Shown piece after piece: positions 33,006-42,884 of a DNA stretch of 64,000 nucleotides. The position numbers were made by a program, and so were the translations under genes. This DNA comes from Paenibacillus polymyxa (lineage in GTDB: Bacteria > Bacillota > Bacilli > Paenibacillales > Paenibacillaceae). The stretch is from contig NZ_JAGGNR010000005.1 in assembly GCF_018614975.1 (NCBI RefSeq), positions 62,001-126,000 on the forward strand. Reading direction: 5' to 3'. Under the pieces are notes generated by a model that ran no database searches, had not been told where the DNA came from, and worked only from the letters and a program-made list of their open reading frames with translations. How positions within the stretch are numbered: the stretch's first letter is position 1; each line of letters starts with the position of its first letter.

Positions 33006-35255
33006 TTGAAAACGAGTAAAAAAGTATTATCAAGCCTGACTGCCGCTTTGGTTGCATTAAACGTGCTTGCGGTGTTTCCAGTACCTGTATCGGCTGCGGA
33101 TGCTTCCAAAGTTAAACTGCGGATCATGGAGACAACAGATATTCATACCAACCTGGTTAACTATGACTACTATTCCGACAAAGAGACAGACCAGTATGGA
33201 CTCGCCAAAACAGCTACACTGATTAAGAAAGCCCGTGACGAGGCGAAGAACAGCCTGCTGTTTGATAACGGGGATCTGATTCAGGGGAATCCGCTGGGAG
33301 ACTACTCTGCGAAGATTGATCCACTGAAAAAGGGTGAGACTCACCCTGTATATAAAGCGATGAATCTGCTCGATTATGATGCAGGTAACATCGGTAACCA
33401 TGAATTTAACTATGGTCTGGACTTCCTGGACATGACGCTGGAGGGAGCAAACTTCCCTTACATTAATGCCAATGTTTATGCAGACGATGGTGATGATGAT
33501 GAGACAAATGACAAGAACTACTTCACACCGTATGAGATTCTGGACAAAAAAGTAACGGATGAGACTGGCAAAGAACATACGATCAAAGTGGGTGTGATCG
33601 GATTTGTGCCGCCACAAATCATGCAGTGGGATAGCGCTAACCTTGAAGGCAAAGTAATCGCCAAGGATATTATTGCTACCGCGAAAAAATTCATTCCGAA
33701 AATGAAGGCCGAAGGTGCCGACATTATTGTAGCCATCCCTCACTCCGGATTTGAGGATATCCCTCAAACGGATCTGATGGAGAACTCTGTATTGTACCTG
33801 AGTCAGGTAGAAGGTATTAATGCCATTCTGTTTGGACATGCTCACAAAGTATTTCCAAGTGCTGATTTTGCCGGTAAAAAAGGGGTAGACCTTGAGAAAG
33901 GTACAATTAATGGCGTTCCTGCTGTAGAGCCAGGGTTCTGGGGTGATCATCTTGGTATCATCGACCTCGATCTGGAGCTGGTTGATGGCAAATGGAAAGT
34001 GGTGGATTCCAAAACGGAAGCTCGCCCAATCTATGACACAGCCAATAAAAAGCCACTGGTAGATGCGGATCAGGACATCATTGATGCGGTTCATGAAGAG
34101 CATGAAGGTACATTGGAGTATGTTCGTGGTCCGGTGGGTGAAACGACTGCTCCTATCAACAGCTTCTTCGCTCTGGTTCAGGATGATCCATCCATTCAAA
34201 TTGTAACGAATGCACAGAAATGGTATGTCGAAAAACATATGCAAGGTACGGAATATGAGAAAATCCCTGTATTGTCCGCAGGTGCACCATTCAAAGCCGG
34301 TGGACGTTCAGGCGCTTCGTATTACACGAATATCCCTAAAGGCACCATTGCGATCAAAAACGTTGCTGACCTGTACGTGTATCCAAATACAGTACATGCT
34401 GTAATGGTTAACGGTGCAGAATTGAAAGAATGGCTGGAATGGTCTGCAGGCCAGTTCAACCAGATCGACCCGGCTAAAGGTGGACAACAACAACTGATCA
34501 ACAACGACTTCCCAACGTACAACTTCGATGTTATCGATGGTGTAACGTATCAGATTGATGTGACCCAACCAGCCAAATACGATAGCAAAGCTACGATTAT
34601 TAATGCCTCCGCAAGCCGAATCAAGGACCTGAGCTTTAACGGCAAACCGGTTGACCCAGCACAAAAATTCATTGTAGCGACAAATAACTATCGTGCTTCT
34701 TCATCCAAACTGGCTAACCCGGACGGCAAACGGATCGTTCTGGCTGCACCGGATGAGAACCGTCAAGTGATCATTGACTACATCCGTGAGAATAAAACGA
34801 TTAATCCGGCAGCGGACGGCAACTGGTCCCTGGCACCAATCAAACCATCTACGGGTGTAACGGCAGCAGCGCTGAACGATCTTGAAGTTGTGTTTGCTTC
34901 TTCCCCGGATGCGAAAGGTCTGGTTGAAGCGAATCCGGCGATGTCGTTCATCGGTACGAACAAAGAAGGTTTTGCAGAGTATGGCTTGAAACTGACAGGT
35001 GAAGCAACGCCAACGCCTGAGACAGGTGTGGAGCCAGCTCCAACGCCTAAACCAACGCCAACACCGACGCCTAAGCCACAACCTGAGAAACCGGCAACCA
35101 ACAACAAGGTTGTATATGTAGTGAAAAAAGGGGATAACTTGTACCGCATCGGTTTGAAATATGGTGTGGACTGGCGCAAGCTTGCGACAGCTAACAAAAT
35201 CTCCAATGTGCATAATCTGAAAGTTGGACAGAAAATCGTGATTCCCGCTTCTTAA
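33006..35255 (+). CDS. Secreted 5'-nucleotidase / 2',3'-cyclic phosphodiesterase with C-terminal LysM
   Basis: A 749-residue exported enzyme. The signal peptide is about residues 1-31 (ends VPVSAADA). The metallophosphatase domain has ETTDIHTNL, DNGDLIQGNPLGDY, GNHEFNYG, PHSGFED and GHAHK, all the expected metal ligands. The 5'-nucleotidase C-terminal domain follows, with the substrate-stacking NYRAS region. A Thr-Pro/Lys-Pro linker (residues about 670-695) leads to one LysM (YVVKKGDNLYRIGLKYGVD), which binds peptidoglycan and would hold the enzyme at the wall. It should release phosphate and nucleosides from nucleotides outside the cell. The overall form is CpdB-like. Start TTG 33006 follows GGGAGGGG. 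Confidence 0.93.
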   Translation: MKTSKKVLSSLTAALVALNVLAVFPVPVSAADASKVKLRIMETTDIHTNLVNYDYYSDKETDQYGLAKTATLIKKARDEAKNSLLFDNGDLIQGNPLGDYSAKIDPLKKGETHPVYKAMNLLDYDAGNIGNHEFNYGLDFLDMTLEGANFPYINANVYADDGDDDETNDKNYFTPYEILDKKVTDETGKEHTIKVGVIGFVPPQIMQWDSANLEGKVIAKDIIATAKKFIPKMKAEGADIIVAIPHSGFEDIPQTDLMENSVLYLSQVEGINAILFGHAHKVFPSADFAGKKGVDLEKGTINGVPAVEPGFWGDHLGIIDLDLELVDGKWKVVDSKTEARPIYDTANKKPLVDADQDIIDAVHEEHEGTLEYVRGPVGETTAPINSFFALVQDDPSIQIVTNAQKWYVEKHMQGTEYEKIPVLSAGAPFKAGGRSGASYYTNIPKGTIAIKNVADLYVYPNTVHAVMVNGAELKEWLEWSAGQFNQIDPAKGGQQQLINNDFPTYNFDVIDGVTYQIDVTQPAKYDSKATIINASASRIKDLSFNGKPVDPAQKFIVATNNYRASSSKLANPDGKRIVLAAPDENRQVIIDYIRENKTINPAADGNWSLAPIKPSTGVTAAALNDLEVVFASSPDAKGLVEANPAMSFIGTNKEGFAEYGLKLTGEATPTPETGVEPAPTPKPTPTPTPKPQPEKPATNNKVVYVVKKGDNLYRIGLKYGVDWRKLATANKISNVHNLKVGQKIVIPAS

Positions 35256-35277
35256 AGTTTAATAAGCGGTGAAAAGG

Positions 35278-35311
35278 AGACCGACAGTCATCAGACTGTT
35301 GGTCTTTTTTT
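35278..35311 (+). terminator. Intrinsic terminator after the secreted nucleotidase gene
   Basis: AGACCGACAGTC and GACTGTTGGTCT pair over 12 bp with one wobble and a 4-nt loop, followed by seven T. Confidence 0.9.
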
Positions 35312-35471
35312 CTGCAAAATTGAATATATTTGTTCCAATAACCGTCATACAGGAAGTCATCAAAACAGTAGAGATTAATTTTAAGACCCATGATATAATA
35401 TTTACAAACTTTGGGTATATACCAGTGAACATTAATGGACATGGAATCATAAATTGGCAAGGGGGTCCTAC

Positions 35472-36521
35472 ATGAATTGCAGTGGCTGCAGTCCAATCTA
35501 TCCTATAGAGGGCCAAGGTACCTTGTACCTTCGTCCCATTTCCCCTGCTTTGCTGGAAGCGCTACAAACGCCGGGAAGACTTATCGATACGTCGGATGAC
35601 ATGATGTGGATGCATTTTTCGAATCTTGAGACGGTTCAGAGCTTAATAGAAGAGATCGGGGAAATTGATCCGACATTACGTGATTCCCTAACTGTTCAGA
35701 TTATGCCTATTTACGAACAGGCTAACGAAGAAAGCTGGATTAATCTAACCATGCAGGAGTCCCGTTTCAAGCATGCGGAGCTTGTTTCCATTATTCTGGA
35801 GCATCAATTCAGCAGTCATATGCAACCCATCGTTGATGCATCGGAGCAGATTATCGGCTATGAGTTTTTGCTTCGTCCTGCTGAGAATGGAAAATCCTTC
35901 AGTTCCTATGAATTATTTGAAGTTGCGCGTGAGACTGGGCTACATTCTTTTTTGGATCGCATTGCGCGTATTACCGCCATTGAGACTAGTGCCCTTTTTC
36001 TGCCGCATGGAGTCAAACGCTTCGTGAATTTCCTGCCTTCCTCCATATATAATCCCGAATATTGCCTCACACATACGTTTGAAGCGATTGAACGTCTTTC
36101 GCTGGACCCTAAAGATTTTGTGTTTGAAGTCGTGGAAACAGAGCAGATTCAGCATATGCCCATCTTGCAGCAAATATTTGAGGTATATCGTTCCCGTGGA
36201 ATGTCGGTTGCACTGGATGATGTGGGTGCCGGATATTCGACAATAGAGTTGATGAATCGGTTAGAACCGGATTTTGTCAAAATAGATCGGAGTCTTATTG
36301 ACCGTTGTGATCAGGATTCGACGAAACAACAGAAAATTCTTCATATTGTTGAGATGTCGAGTCGATTTGGAGGGCAAGTCCTTGCCGAGGGGATCGAACG
36401 GATGGAAGAGTTTGAATTCTGTCGTTCCATAGGTATTGAGCTTGCACAGGGCTATTATTTTGGTAAACCCTCGGCACAACCCCCAGGCGGTCCTTACTGC
36501 AATACTTCATCTAATTCATAG
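35472..36521 (+). CDS. EAL-domain cyclic-di-GMP phosphodiesterase
   Basis: A 349-residue soluble protein. The first 110 residues start with a Cys pair (MNCSGCSP) and have no recognised domain. An EAL domain follows (about 115-345). The catalytic set appears complete: Glu in YEFLLRP, Asn in FVNFLP, Glu in FEVVETE, the Asp pair in LDDVGAGYS, Lys in FVKIDRSL, Glu in AEGIE and Gln in AQGYYFGKP. It is therefore probably an active phosphodiesterase that lowers cyclic-di-GMP. It resembles YkuI of Bacillus subtilis in size. ATG 35472 follows AAGGGGG. It is next to a chemoreceptor gene, so motility or biofilm control is possible. Confidence 0.88.
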   Translation: MNCSGCSPIYPIEGQGTLYLRPISPALLEALQTPGRLIDTSDDMMWMHFSNLETVQSLIEEIGEIDPTLRDSLTVQIMPIYEQANEESWINLTMQESRFKHAELVSIILEHQFSSHMQPIVDASEQIIGYEFLLRPAENGKSFSSYELFEVARETGLHSFLDRIARITAIETSALFLPHGVKRFVNFLPSSIYNPEYCLTHTFEAIERLSLDPKDFVFEVVETEQIQHMPILQQIFEVYRSRGMSVALDDVGAGYSTIELMNRLEPDFVKIDRSLIDRCDQDSTKQQKILHIVEMSSRFGGQVLAEGIERMEEFEFCRSIGIELAQGYYFGKPSAQPPGGPYCNTSSNS

Positions 36522-36546
36522 AATAATTAGTAACCTGTACCTTGTG

Positions 36547-36578
36547 CAAGTCACTTCTGATCAGAGGTGGCTTGTTTG
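36547..36578 (+). terminator. Terminator-like hairpin after the EAL gene
   Basis: CAAGTCACTTCTGA and TCAGAGGTGGCTTG form a 14-bp stem with two wobbles and TTT after it. The true loop would be the central few bases. Confidence 0.6.
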
Positions 36579-36703
36579 GCATGCCTGCACATTTTTCTCT
36601 CAAATAAATACCCTCATTTAGCCGATATATAAGATAAGCCTTTTAGATTGATCCATACATACAAAGAAAGAGGGCATTTTTATATTTAGAGGGGGAGAAA
36701 GAC

Positions 36704-38797
36704 ATGAGTGAAACTCAGGGTAATAAACCAATGAAAGCAGCGAAACCTGCCAAACCAAAACATAATCAAAATAAAAAGAAGAAAAAGAAAGGTTTCGTCT
36801 GGAATATAAGGAACAAACTATTGGTCTCCTTCCTGGCCGTTCTGCTCCTGCCAAGCTTGGCAATCGGTTTGATCACACTAACGATGGCTGAAGATGGCGT
36901 ACAAGGACAATTAGTGGATAGTGCCATGCAAAGTGTGAGCACTGCCAATACCATTGTAGAAAGCCAAGTGAATTACAAGATTCATGACATTAACTATTTC
37001 GCGGATGCCCTTGATCCGAGCCTGGTCAAAGGAGAGAACGATAGTCCCGAGCTTCAGGTGAAGCTGGAGCAATATCTGGGCTTGCATCCCGATGCTCTGA
37101 ACATCTTTGTAGGAACCCAAGAGGGAGTTATGGTACGTGGTGAGGCCAAGACTGGAAATGCTCAAGAGGCCAATTATGATCCGCGGGAACGGGGTTGGTA
37201 CAAGCTTGCGATGGAGAAGCCGGGTACGGCCGTTGTGTCAGCTGTTTCCAAAAACACGGACGGCGTTGCCGTTGTGTTTATCTCCAAAACATTAAAGGAC
37301 CAATCCGGTGTTGTCGGTTTGTCTCTCGACCTGACAGACCTGCAAGAGCAGGCATCCATTAAGGTGGGCAAAGAAGGCTACGTCATTATTATGGACGCGA
37401 ACAAAAATTATGTCGTATCCCCTGCAGTAGATGCAGGTACGCCGGAAACGAGTGGTATGCTGGATGAGATGTATGAAGGTCCAGAAGGTCAATTCGATTA
37501 TGTGTTCAACGATCAGCCGAAGATGATGATTTTTTCAACAAATGAAGCAACGGGCTGGAAAATTGCCGGCACGATGTTCAAGAGTGAGATAACCAATGCG
37601 AGTAAGGATATTCGCATGGCCACATTTATTGTTATTCTGGCGGCAACGTTCCTGACGCTCCTCTTTATTATCTGGTTTACACGCTCCATGCTGCGCCCAA
37701 TCAAGCGTCTGCAGGAATCAGCGAGAGCCGTGAGTAAAGGTGACTTGACCGTGAAAATGGAAACAGGACGTAAAGATGAAGTGGGAGAACTTGCGAAGTA
37801 TTTTGAACGTATGGTCGATAACCTGCGGATGATGATTCTTGGTGTACAGGAAACGTCAGAGCAGGTATCAGCTTCTTCTCAAGAGTTGTCTGCCAGTGCA
37901 GAACAAACCACCAAAGCGATTGAACATTCAACACAGGCCATTCAGGAACTCGCCGAAGGTGCAGAGCAGCAGGTGAACAGTGTGAAAGACGGATCGGGAC
38001 AGATGAGCCAAATGGCCGAAGATGTTCGAATGATGTCGGAGCGTGTGCAATCAATTACGGCAAATATGCGGAATACATCTGGTGCAGCTTCTTCTGGTAA
38101 TGAGGCAGCAGGACAGGCTGTGGAGCAGATGAACAGCATCCAGGAAACCGTGGAGCAGCTGGGAACGGTGGTTCAATCTCTGAATGCCCGTTCCGTTGAG
38201 ATTGGTAGCATGGTTGACGTTATTGCATCCATCTCCAAACAAACGAACTTGCTCGCATTAAATGCTTCTATTGAAGCGGCAAGAGCAGGGGATGCAGGCC
38301 GTGGGTTCGCAGTTGTAGCCGGTGAGGTACGCAAACTGGCAGAAGAATCTGGAAGTTCGGCAGCGCAGATCGGTGAGGTGGTTCATAATATCCGTCAGGA
38401 CATGGATGCCGCTCTAATCGCCATGAATGCGGCTCAGACTCGGGTAGGAGAAGGAATCCAGGCCGTGAATACGTCTGGACAATCCTTTGCTCAGATTCGG
38501 GAGGCGGTGGAAGATGCTGTTCATACATTGGATGACTTGTCCGCAACAACGAAACAACTGGAGAGTGGTGCATCCCACGTTGCCAAGGCGATGAGTGATA
38601 TTTCGAATGTGACCCAGGAATCGGCTGCGAATACAGAATCCGTGTCTGCATCTTCACAAGAACAACTGGCATCGGTAGAAGAGATTGCTTCGTCTTCGGC
38701 ACATCTGAACAGCATGGCAGAACAATTACAAGGACTGCTTGGCATGTTCAAGATGGTAGAGGATACACCGAAGGATAAGGGTAACGATAAATCCTAA
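36704..38797 (+). CDS. Methyl-accepting chemotaxis protein with dCache sensor
   Basis: A 697-residue chemoreceptor. An unusually long basic cytosolic N terminus (residues 1-30, a run of Lys) precedes membrane helix 1 (about 36-58). The outside part (about 60-300) looks like a dCache_1 domain, with [12 protein letters not shown] as its hallmark. Membrane helix 2 is about 305-327, HAMP about 328-380, and the signalling domain about 420-690. The tip is marked by [20 protein letters not shown] and [17 protein letters not shown]. It would sense small molecules such as amino acids and control CheA. The ligand is unknown. AGGGGGAG precedes ATG 36704. Confidence 0.92.
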   Translation: MSETQGNKPMKAAKPAKPKHNQNKKKKKKGFVWNIRNKLLVSFLAVLLLPSLAIGLITLTMAEDGVQGQLVDSAMQSVSTANTIVESQVNYKIHDINYFADALDPSLVKGENDSPELQVKLEQYLGLHPDALNIFVGTQEGVMVRGEAKTGNAQEANYDPRERGWYKLAMEKPGTAVVSAVSKNTDGVAVVFISKTLKDQSGVVGLSLDLTDLQEQASIKVGKEGYVIIMDANKNYVVSPAVDAGTPETSGMLDEMYEGPEGQFDYVFNDQPKMMIFSTNEATGWKIAGTMFKSEITNASKDIRMATFIVILAATFLTLLFIIWFTRSMLRPIKRLQESARAVSKGDLTVKMETGRKDEVGELAKYFERMVDNLRMMILGVQETSEQVSASSQELSASAEQTTKAIEHSTQAIQELAEGAEQQVNSVKDGSGQMSQMAEDVRMMSERVQSITANMRNTSGAASSGNEAAGQAVEQMNSIQETVEQLGTVVQSLNARSVEIGSMVDVIASISKQTNLLALNASIEAARAGDAGRGFAVVAGEVRKLAEESGSSAAQIGEVVHNIRQDMDAALIAMNAAQTRVGEGIQAVNTSGQSFAQIREAVEDAVHTLDDLSATTKQLESGASHVAKAMSDISNVTQESAANTESVSASSQEQLASVEEIASSSAHLNSMAEQLQGLLGMFKMVEDTPKDKGNDKS

Positions 38798-38976
38798 CAT
38801 TGGAACACCATAACTTACCACACATTTTATAATAAAAGAAAATAAAGATAGACATTGCTCCTGTAGCCCTGTATAAATATATCGTCTGGTTATTCCGCAT
38901 ATAGAGTGGTGTAATCTTACAAAACAAGATCGATTAACGAAATAATATATGGATACAGGGTACAGCAGGAGGCTTT

Positions 38977-40269
38977 ATGGTATACGTAGCAATACTGATT
39001 TTTGCAGTGACGATCACCTTGGTGATCTGGCAACCTCGTGGGTTGGGGATCGGTTGGACTGCCTCTGGTGGGGCACTACTTGCCCTGCTGTGTGGAGTTG
39101 TCAGCTTAAACGATGCCTCGGATGTGGCATCCATTGTATGGAATGCAACGCTGGCCTTTGTCGGCATTATTATGATTTCTCTCATTCTCGACGAGACGGG
39201 TTTCTTCGAATGGGCTGCCCTTCATATGGCAAGGCTGGCTGGAGGTGACGGTCGCAGACTGTTCTTTTACTCCATTCTGCTGGGAGCTGCCGTGTCTGCT
39301 CTGTTCGCGAATGACGGTGCAGCGCTCATTCTGACGCCAATTGTGCTGGCGATGGTGCGTGCCTTGAAGTTTGATGAGCGCATGGTGTTGGCTTTTGTGA
39401 TGGCGAGTGGATTTATCGCCGATACCACGTCGTTACCGTTAGTTGTCAGCAATCTGGTTAACATTGTATCGGCCGATTTCTTTGGTATTACATTTCTGGA
39501 GTATGCGGTACGCATGGTTGTGCCCAATCTGTTCTCAATCGTAGCGAGTACGGGGATGTTGTTTTTGTTCTATCGCAAAAGCATCCCCCTTCGCTACGAC
39601 ATCTCCGCGGCACGTGATCCGAAGGAAGCGATACGTGATCCACGGATGTTCCGAATTGCCTGGTTCATGCTTGGGCTGTTATTGGTTGCCTATGCATCCA
39701 GTGAGTTTCTGCCGATTCCCGTGTCGGTTATCGTTGGCTCCGTTGCGTTGCTGTTCGGTTTATTGGCACGCAAGAGTGAGGCTGTTGATCTGAAACGGGT
39801 AATTAAGGAAGCGCCATGGTCGATTGTGGTGTTCTCGGTGGGCATGTATATCGTCGTATATGGACTGCGTAATGCAGGTTTAACGGATCATCTGAGCCGC
39901 TGGCTGGATGCCATAGCAGAGCATGGTCTGCTGGCTGCTTCGCTCGGGATGGGCATCATCGCTGCTGTATTATCATCGGTGATGAACAATCTGCCAACCG
40001 TGTTGATTAACCTGCTAGCCATCCAGGGCGCACATACCGAAGGTATCATTCAAGAAGCATTGATCTATGCCAATGTCATTGGTTCCGATCTGGGTCCCAA
40101 GATGACCCCGATTGGATCTCTTGCCACATTGCTGTGGCTGCATGTGTTATCCCGCAAAGGTGTGAAGATCACATGGGGGTATTATTTCAAGGCAGGTATT
40201 ATCCTGACGATCCCGACATTGTTAATTACCCTAGCCGGATTGGCATTGTGGTTATGGATTCTGGGTTAG
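38977..40269 (+). CDS. arsB: ArsB-type arsenite efflux protein / ArsB-NhaD family transporter
   Basis: A 430-residue membrane protein with about 12 helices, close in length to ArsB of Staphylococcus (429). It shows ArsB phrases: [57 protein letters not shown] and [14 protein letters not shown]. ArsB exports arsenite or antimonite using the proton-motive force, alone or with ArsA. The gene lacks the usual ArsR repressor and ArsC reductase next to it, and I saw no ArsR-like operator, so another role within the family (for example ion exchange) cannot be excluded. GCAGGAGG precedes ATG 38977. Confidence 0.82.
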   Translation: MVYVAILIFAVTITLVIWQPRGLGIGWTASGGALLALLCGVVSLNDASDVASIVWNATLAFVGIIMISLILDETGFFEWAALHMARLAGGDGRRLFFYSILLGAAVSALFANDGAALILTPIVLAMVRALKFDERMVLAFVMASGFIADTTSLPLVVSNLVNIVSADFFGITFLEYAVRMVVPNLFSIVASTGMLFLFYRKSIPLRYDISAARDPKEAIRDPRMFRIAWFMLGLLLVAYASSEFLPIPVSVIVGSVALLFGLLARKSEAVDLKRVIKEAPWSIVVFSVGMYIVVYGLRNAGLTDHLSRWLDAIAEHGLLAASLGMGIIAAVLSSVMNNLPTVLINLLAIQGAHTEGIIQEALIYANVIGSDLGPKMTPIGSLATLLWLHVLSRKGVKITWGYYFKAGIILTIPTLLITLAGLALWLWILG

Positions 40270-40323
40270 TAAAATTAGATTTTACATTAAGTATGAATAA
40301 GATAATTCTGTTGTAATATAAAA

Positions 40324-40371
40324 GGCTGCTCTCACAGCTGGTGCTACGCACTGGCAGCGAGGCAGTTTTTT
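40324..40371 (+). terminator. Terminator after arsB
   Basis: CTGCTCTC pairs with the GAGGCAG region through an interrupted stem (GGCTGC with GCAG, CAGCTGG with CTGGCAG in the middle) and is followed by TTTTTT. A second terminator-like hairpin follows at 40447. Confidence 0.65.
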
Positions 40372-40446
40372 GTTTCCTTCTTTTGTACCTTCTATAGAAG
40401 AAACAGATTTTCTTTCTCTATCAAAGAATCAACAAAGAATTTACAT

Positions 40447-40478
40447 AAGGCCAGCCCATTGTAGGGTTGGCCTTCTTT
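40447..40478 (+). terminator. Second terminator-like hairpin in the arsB-pstS gap
   Basis: AAGGCCAGCCC and GGGTTGGCCTT pair over 11 bp with one wobble and a 6-nt loop, followed by CTTTGCTT. Confidence 0.6.
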
Positions 40479-40550
40479 GCTTACTTCCCAGGCAGGAGAT
40501 TTGAAATGGCTGAGATCCAACGAGCGCTGACAAAGCGCAGGGAAACCGCG

Positions 40551-40740
40551 ATCGTAGTGGAGGGGACGGAATCGATTCTGAAGAAGCGAAGCGTTCGCCT
40601 ATGTCTCCTAATTACAACATTTAAAATTATTGATCTAAGAAATTTGGAGAAAACAGCGATCAATAAGTAAATTTTTTTCATGGAAATCTGGACACAATAA
40701 GGATTGAAACAACGTCCGTTCCCGAAGCGGCCACTTCAGC
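40551..40740 (+). repeat. Dispersed hairpin element, copy E (subfamily 2, divergent stem)
   Basis: It shares with copy D the exact stretch GTGGAGGGGACGGAATCGAT and with all copies GAAGCGAAGCGTTCGCC and ACAGCGATC. The central TTATCCCC helix is replaced by a different one (TCTCCTAATT against AAATTTGGAGA), but a hairpin is kept at the same place. GGGACGGA pairs with TCCGTTCCC and GTGG with CCAC. Unlike the others it lies about 165 nt before the next gene, upstream of the pst promoter. Confidence 0.7.
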
Positions 40741-40781
40741 GCAATTTGTCTGAGATAAATTTCAATAAACAGCCGATATTT

Positions 40782-40835
40782 TTAACATTGCGTTTACAAA
40801 ACACTGATTTTAAGATGACATACCGAAACTACAAT
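40782..40835 (+). promoter_or_regulatory. PhoP box and promoter of the pst operon
   Basis: TTAACA (40782-40787) and TTTACA (40793-40798) are direct repeats 11 bp apart, the pattern that PhoP of Bacilli recognises. A likely -10 box TACAAT is at 40830-40835, and no good -35 is present, as expected for an activated promoter. Phosphate-starvation control is therefore likely. Confidence 0.65.
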
Positions 40836-40906
40836 AAGTAAAGAGTTGATGGTGAACAAACAAATTCACAAAACGCCATCACTACATTGGGGGAGGAAAA
40901 CAAAAC

Positions 40907-41833
40907 ATGTTTAAAAAGTTGCCGTTTATTTTGATGACCTTAACGTTCGTACTGGTACTCGCAGCATGCGGATCGAAAAATGACGCGGGTACAGAGGGTG
41001 CTGCAAGCAATGGATCAGGAGAAGCTGCTACTGAGCTTAGTGGTAACATTCTGGCTGTTGGATCAACAGCACTGCAACCTCTGGTAGAGCAAGCTGGACA
41101 GAAATTTATGGCAGTTGATGAATATAAGAAAGTAACAGTACAAGTACAAGGCGGCGGTAGTGGTACAGGCCTGACACAAGTATCTGACGGACAAGCTACA
41201 ATTGGTAATTCTGACGTGTTTGCGGAAGAAAAAATCGATGACGCGGCAAAAGTAAGTGAACTGAAGGATCATCAAGTAGCTGTTGTAGCCATCGCGCCAG
41301 TTAGCAACAAAGATGCAGGTGTACAAGATTTGACGAAGCAACAACTGATCGACATTTTCTCCGGTAAAATTACAAACTGGAAGGACGTTGGCGGTGCAGA
41401 TCAAGCCATTGTCATCGTTAACCGTCCAAGCAGTTCTGGTACTCGTGCAACATTCGAAAAATTTGCACTGGGAACAAAAGTAGGAGATATTCAGGGTTCG
41501 ATCCAGGAAGATTCCTCAGGTACAGTTAAGAAACTCGTGTCAGAGACTCCAGGCGCAATTGGTTATCTTGCTCTGTCCTACCTGGATGATAGCTTGCAGG
41601 TTCTGAAATACGAGGGTGTAGAAGCAACAGTTGAGAACGTAGAAGCAGGAACTTATCCAGTGTGGGCTTACGAGCACATGTACACCAAAGGTGAACCGGA
41701 TGCAGCAACAAAAGCATTCCTCGACTATATTCTGAGTGATGAAATTCAACAAAAAGACGTGACTGAGCTTGGTTATATCCCGGTATCCGGTATGAAAGTA
41801 AAACGCGATGCAGCAGGTAATATGGTTCAGTAA
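40907..41833 (+). CDS. pstS: Phosphate ABC transporter substrate-binding lipoprotein PstS
   Basis: A 308-residue lipoprotein. The signal ends in VLAAC with Cys 21, followed by a Ser/Gly/Ala linker. The phosphate-binding loops are NILAVGSTALQPLVEQA, GGGSGTGLTQVSDG, and RPSSSGTRATFEKF, which bind the phosphate through main-chain and side-chain contacts. It captures phosphate outside and passes it to PstCA. It is the first gene of pstSCAB. GGGGGAGG precedes ATG 40907, and a PhoP-like box lies further upstream. Confidence 0.95.
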   Translation: MFKKLPFILMTLTFVLVLAACGSKNDAGTEGAASNGSGEAATELSGNILAVGSTALQPLVEQAGQKFMAVDEYKKVTVQVQGGGSGTGLTQVSDGQATIGNSDVFAEEKIDDAAKVSELKDHQVAVVAIAPVSNKDAGVQDLTKQQLIDIFSGKITNWKDVGGADQAIVIVNRPSSSGTRATFEKFALGTKVGDIQGSIQEDSSGTVKKLVSETPGAIGYLALSYLDDSLQVLKYEGVEATVENVEAGTYPVWAYEHMYTKGEPDAATKAFLDYILSDEIQQKDVTELGYIPVSGMKVKRDAAGNMVQ

Positions 41834-41856
41834 TCTTTGAACTTGCGCATACAGCG

Positions 41857-41886
41857 AAAGAGGCGGACTTAGGTCCCGCCTCTTTA
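41857..41886 (+). terminator. Hairpin between pstS and pstC
   Basis: AAAGAGGCGG and CCGCCTCTTT form a perfect 10-bp stem. The T-tract is short, so it may allow partial read-through into pstCAB, giving more PstS than membrane parts. Confidence 0.75.
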
Positions 41887-41975
41887 CGCGGTTTGCTCTG
41901 AAATAATCCCATATTTTGCATTAATTCTACTATAGAAGGATGGTTGTTATGGAACAGACCGAAGGGGGAACGGTA

Positions 41976-42884
41976 ATGAATAACAAGTTGAAACCGCGCC
42001 GGCCCTTAAAAGAGAAACATTATTGGGAAGAGTGGACGGGACGGATCTATACGTCGATTTGTGTCGTTTTCCTGATCGTTGTCATGTTTTCCATTGTTTA
42101 TTTTGTAGCGTCCAAGGGACTATCGACATTTTTCCAAAATGGAATAAGCATAAGTGAATTTCTTGGTGGGAAAACGTGGAATCCAACGGGGGAACCTGCT
42201 TTCTACGGGGCATTGCCGTTCATTACAGGTTCTTTCATTACAACCTTGCTTGCAGCACTGATCGCAAGTCCGCTTGGCTTGTGTGCAGCGCTCTTCATGA
42301 CAGAGATTGTGCCGGGTAAAGGTAAAAAGATTTTACAGCCTGCGATAGAGCTCTTGTCTGGTATCCCTTCCGTTGTGTACGGATTTATCGGTCTGAGTGT
42401 AATTGTGCCCTTGTTGCGAAGTATCTTTGGTGGAGCGGGCGTCGGGATTGCAGCCGGATGTCTGGTCTTGTCCATCATGATTCTTCCTACGGTGACAAGT
42501 ATTATGGCAGATGCATTGTCCGCGTTGCCAAAAGGATTGCGTGAATCCTCCTACGCACTGGGTGCCACTCGCTGGCAAACCATCTACCGGGTTATTATCC
42601 CGACAGTTCTGCCTGCCTTGTTGACAGGTGTCGTATTGGGGATGGCCCGTGCATTTGGTGAGGCTCTTGCTGTGCAGATGGTTATCGGTAATGCGCCGCA
42701 TGTTCCAACATCCTTGCTCGAATCGGCTTCAACATTAACAAGTGTAATTACACTCAGCATGGGTAACACCACGATGGGTTCTGTTCATAACAATGCACTG
42801 TGGAGTATGGCGCTTGTCCTGCTGGTGATGACATTTGTCTTCGTCATTCTGGTTCGCCTGCTTGAAAGGAGGAACCGGGTATGA
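41976..42884 (+). CDS. pstC: Phosphate ABC transporter permease PstC
   Basis: A 302-residue membrane protein with six helices and the EAA loop of phosphate permeases (LPKGLRESSYALGATRWQTI). The phrase ELLSGIPSVVYGFIGL is specific for PstC/PstA. It forms the channel with PstA. ATG 41976 follows AAGGGGG, and ATG 41949 after AGAAGG is an alternative start that would add nine residues. Overlap with pstA is 4 nt (ATGA). Confidence 0.93.
   Translation: MNNKLKPRRPLKEKHYWEEWTGRIYTSICVVFLIVVMFSIVYFVASKGLSTFFQNGISISEFLGGKTWNPTGEPAFYGALPFITGSFITTLLAALIASPLGLCAALFMTEIVPGKGKKILQPAIELLSGIPSVVYGFIGLSVIVPLLRSIFGGAGVGIAAGCLVLSIMILPTVTSIMADALSALPKGLRESSYALGATRWQTIYRVIIPTVLPALLTGVVLGMARAFGEALAVQMVIGNAPHVPTSLLESASTLTSVITLSMGNTTMGSVHNNALWSMALVLLVMTFVFVILVRLLERRNRV

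Noticed and set aside
33057..34244. Open frame of about 395 codons on the minus strand
   Set aside because: It lies fully inside the secreted nucleotidase gene, has no domain, a skewed composition (many Ile, Asn, Cys, His) and no ribosome site. It is a shadow of the real gene.
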